DNA from: CAZLYX01 sp964563885
Lineage (GTDB): Bacteria; Pseudomonadota; Gammaproteobacteria; Burkholderiales; Neisseriaceae
DNA: 32,678 bases
Assembly (NCBI GenBank): GCA_964563885.1
Contig: CAZLYX010000020.1
Location: 1-32,678 of the forward strand
Direction: 5' to 3'
Numbering within the stretch: the first letter of the stretch is position 1; each line of letters opens with the position of its first letter. The notes under the pieces were generated by a model. It did not search any database, was not told where the DNA came from, and saw only the letters and a list, made by a program, of their open reading frames with translations. A program made the position numbers and the translations under genes. Shown one piece after another: positions 32,285 to 32,678 of the stretch.

Positions 32285-32294
32285 TTTAATAGAA

Positions 32295-32606
32295 TTACTG
32301 TACTTTAATCTCTACATCCACACCCGCTGGCAAGTCTAACTTCATCAGCGCGTCAGTAGTTTTATCAGTCCAATCTACAATATCCATCAAACGTAAATGG
32401 GTACGAATTTCCAATTGCTCGCGTGAAGTTTTATTCACGTGCGGTGAGCGCAGAATATCGAAGCGTTCGATTTTTGTTGGTAGCGGAATCGGGCCTTTTA
32501 CCACAGCGCCAGTGCGCTTAGCGGTTTCAACGATTTCCTGAGCTGAACGATCAATCAAGCTGTAATCATAAGCTTTTAAACGGATACGGATTTTTTGGTT
32601 TGCCAT
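32295..32606 (-). CDS. rpsJ: 30S ribosomal protein S10 (NusE)
   Basis: 103 residues. Head protein that also serves with NusB in transcription antitermination. MANQKIRIRLKAYDYSLID and the loop IPLPTKIERFDILRSPHVNK are diagnostic. AAGGAT lies 9 nt before the ATG, and only 17 nt separate it from the tuf stop, so it is probably co-transcribed with tuf while a terminator-like leader separates it from rplC. Confidence 0.98.
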   Translation of the reverse strand: MANQKIRIRLKAYDYSLIDRSAQEIVETAKRTGAVVKGPIPLPTKIERFDILRSPHVNKTSREQLEIRTHLRLMDIVDWTDKTTDALMKLDLPAGVDVEIKVQ

Positions 32607-32623
32607 CAGTCAATATCCTTAAA

Positions 32624-32678
32624 TTAAGCGATTATGCTAGACACAACGCCGGCGCCTACAGTACGACCACCTTCGCGA
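32624..32678 (-). CDS. tuf: Elongation factor Tu, C-terminal end only (cut by window edge)
   Basis: The last 18 codons read on the minus strand as REGGRTVGAGVVSSIIA followed by TAA, the nearly invariant end of EF-Tu. The rest lies beyond the right edge. EF-Tu brings aminoacyl-tRNA to the ribosome; tuf before rpsJ is the standard order. Confidence 0.93.
   Translation of the reverse strand, partial: REGGRTVGAGVVSSIIA

Overview
This window is a piece of a low-G+C chromosome (about 40% by eye) from the beta-proteobacterial family Neisseriaceae. Two independent signs support this. First, the 12-mer AGGCTACCTGAA, known as the Eikenella-type dialect (AG-eikDUS) of the Neisseriaceae DNA uptake sequence, occurs 16 times without a mismatch. 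Second, the ribosomal proteins closely resemble Neisseria ones (for example L23, L36 and L30). The base composition is too AT-rich for Eikenella itself, so the genus is left open.

Left part (1-9.4 kb): mixed housekeeping genes. A CcsA/HemX-like membrane protein (ypjD type) lies divergent from ffh (SRP54). hemL converges on ffh. A minus-strand group then encodes a CYTH-fold protein and a HemJ-type protoporphyrinogen oxidase, so two heme-biosynthesis genes lie close together. A small unknown gene, a DUF218 membrane protein and an ArsC/YfgD-like protein follow. Next are a SulP-STAS anion transporter and a secreted TlpA-like thioredoxin.

Middle (9.4-18.6 kb): a 930-residue predicted type I-secreted protein with a Pro/Thr/Val-rich repeat linker, a parallel beta-helix and an RTX C-terminus; then glycolytic pgk and fba (class II aldolase), an NCS2 purine permease, miaB, and a small exported protein of unknown function.

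Right part (18.7-32.7 kb): one long minus-strand run that corresponds to the S10, spc and alpha operons. In transcription order it is tuf (3' end only), rpsJ, rplC, rplD, rplW, rplB, rpsS, rplV, rpsC, rplP, rpmC, rpsQ, [220-nt structured gap], rplN, rplX, rplE, rpsN, rpsH, rplF, rplR, rpsE, rpmD, rplO, secY, infA, rpmJ, rpsM, rpsK, rpsD, rpoA, rplQ, then a strong terminator. secY and ffh serve the same co-translational export route, and L23 is the SRP docking protein on the ribosome.

The signals of most interest are non-coding. DUS elements form inverted-pair terminators between genes and are also fused directly to start codons, where their 5' AGG can act as the Shine-Dalgarno sequence. DUS elements are essentially absent from the ribosomal cluster. 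A two-hairpin, U-tract attenuator-like leader lies between rpsJ and rplC. An unexplained multi-helix element lies between rpsQ and rplN. A possible ~125-nt sRNA with its own promoter and terminator lies near the left edge. No phage, IS element, CRISPR array, tRNA or rRNA was seen.
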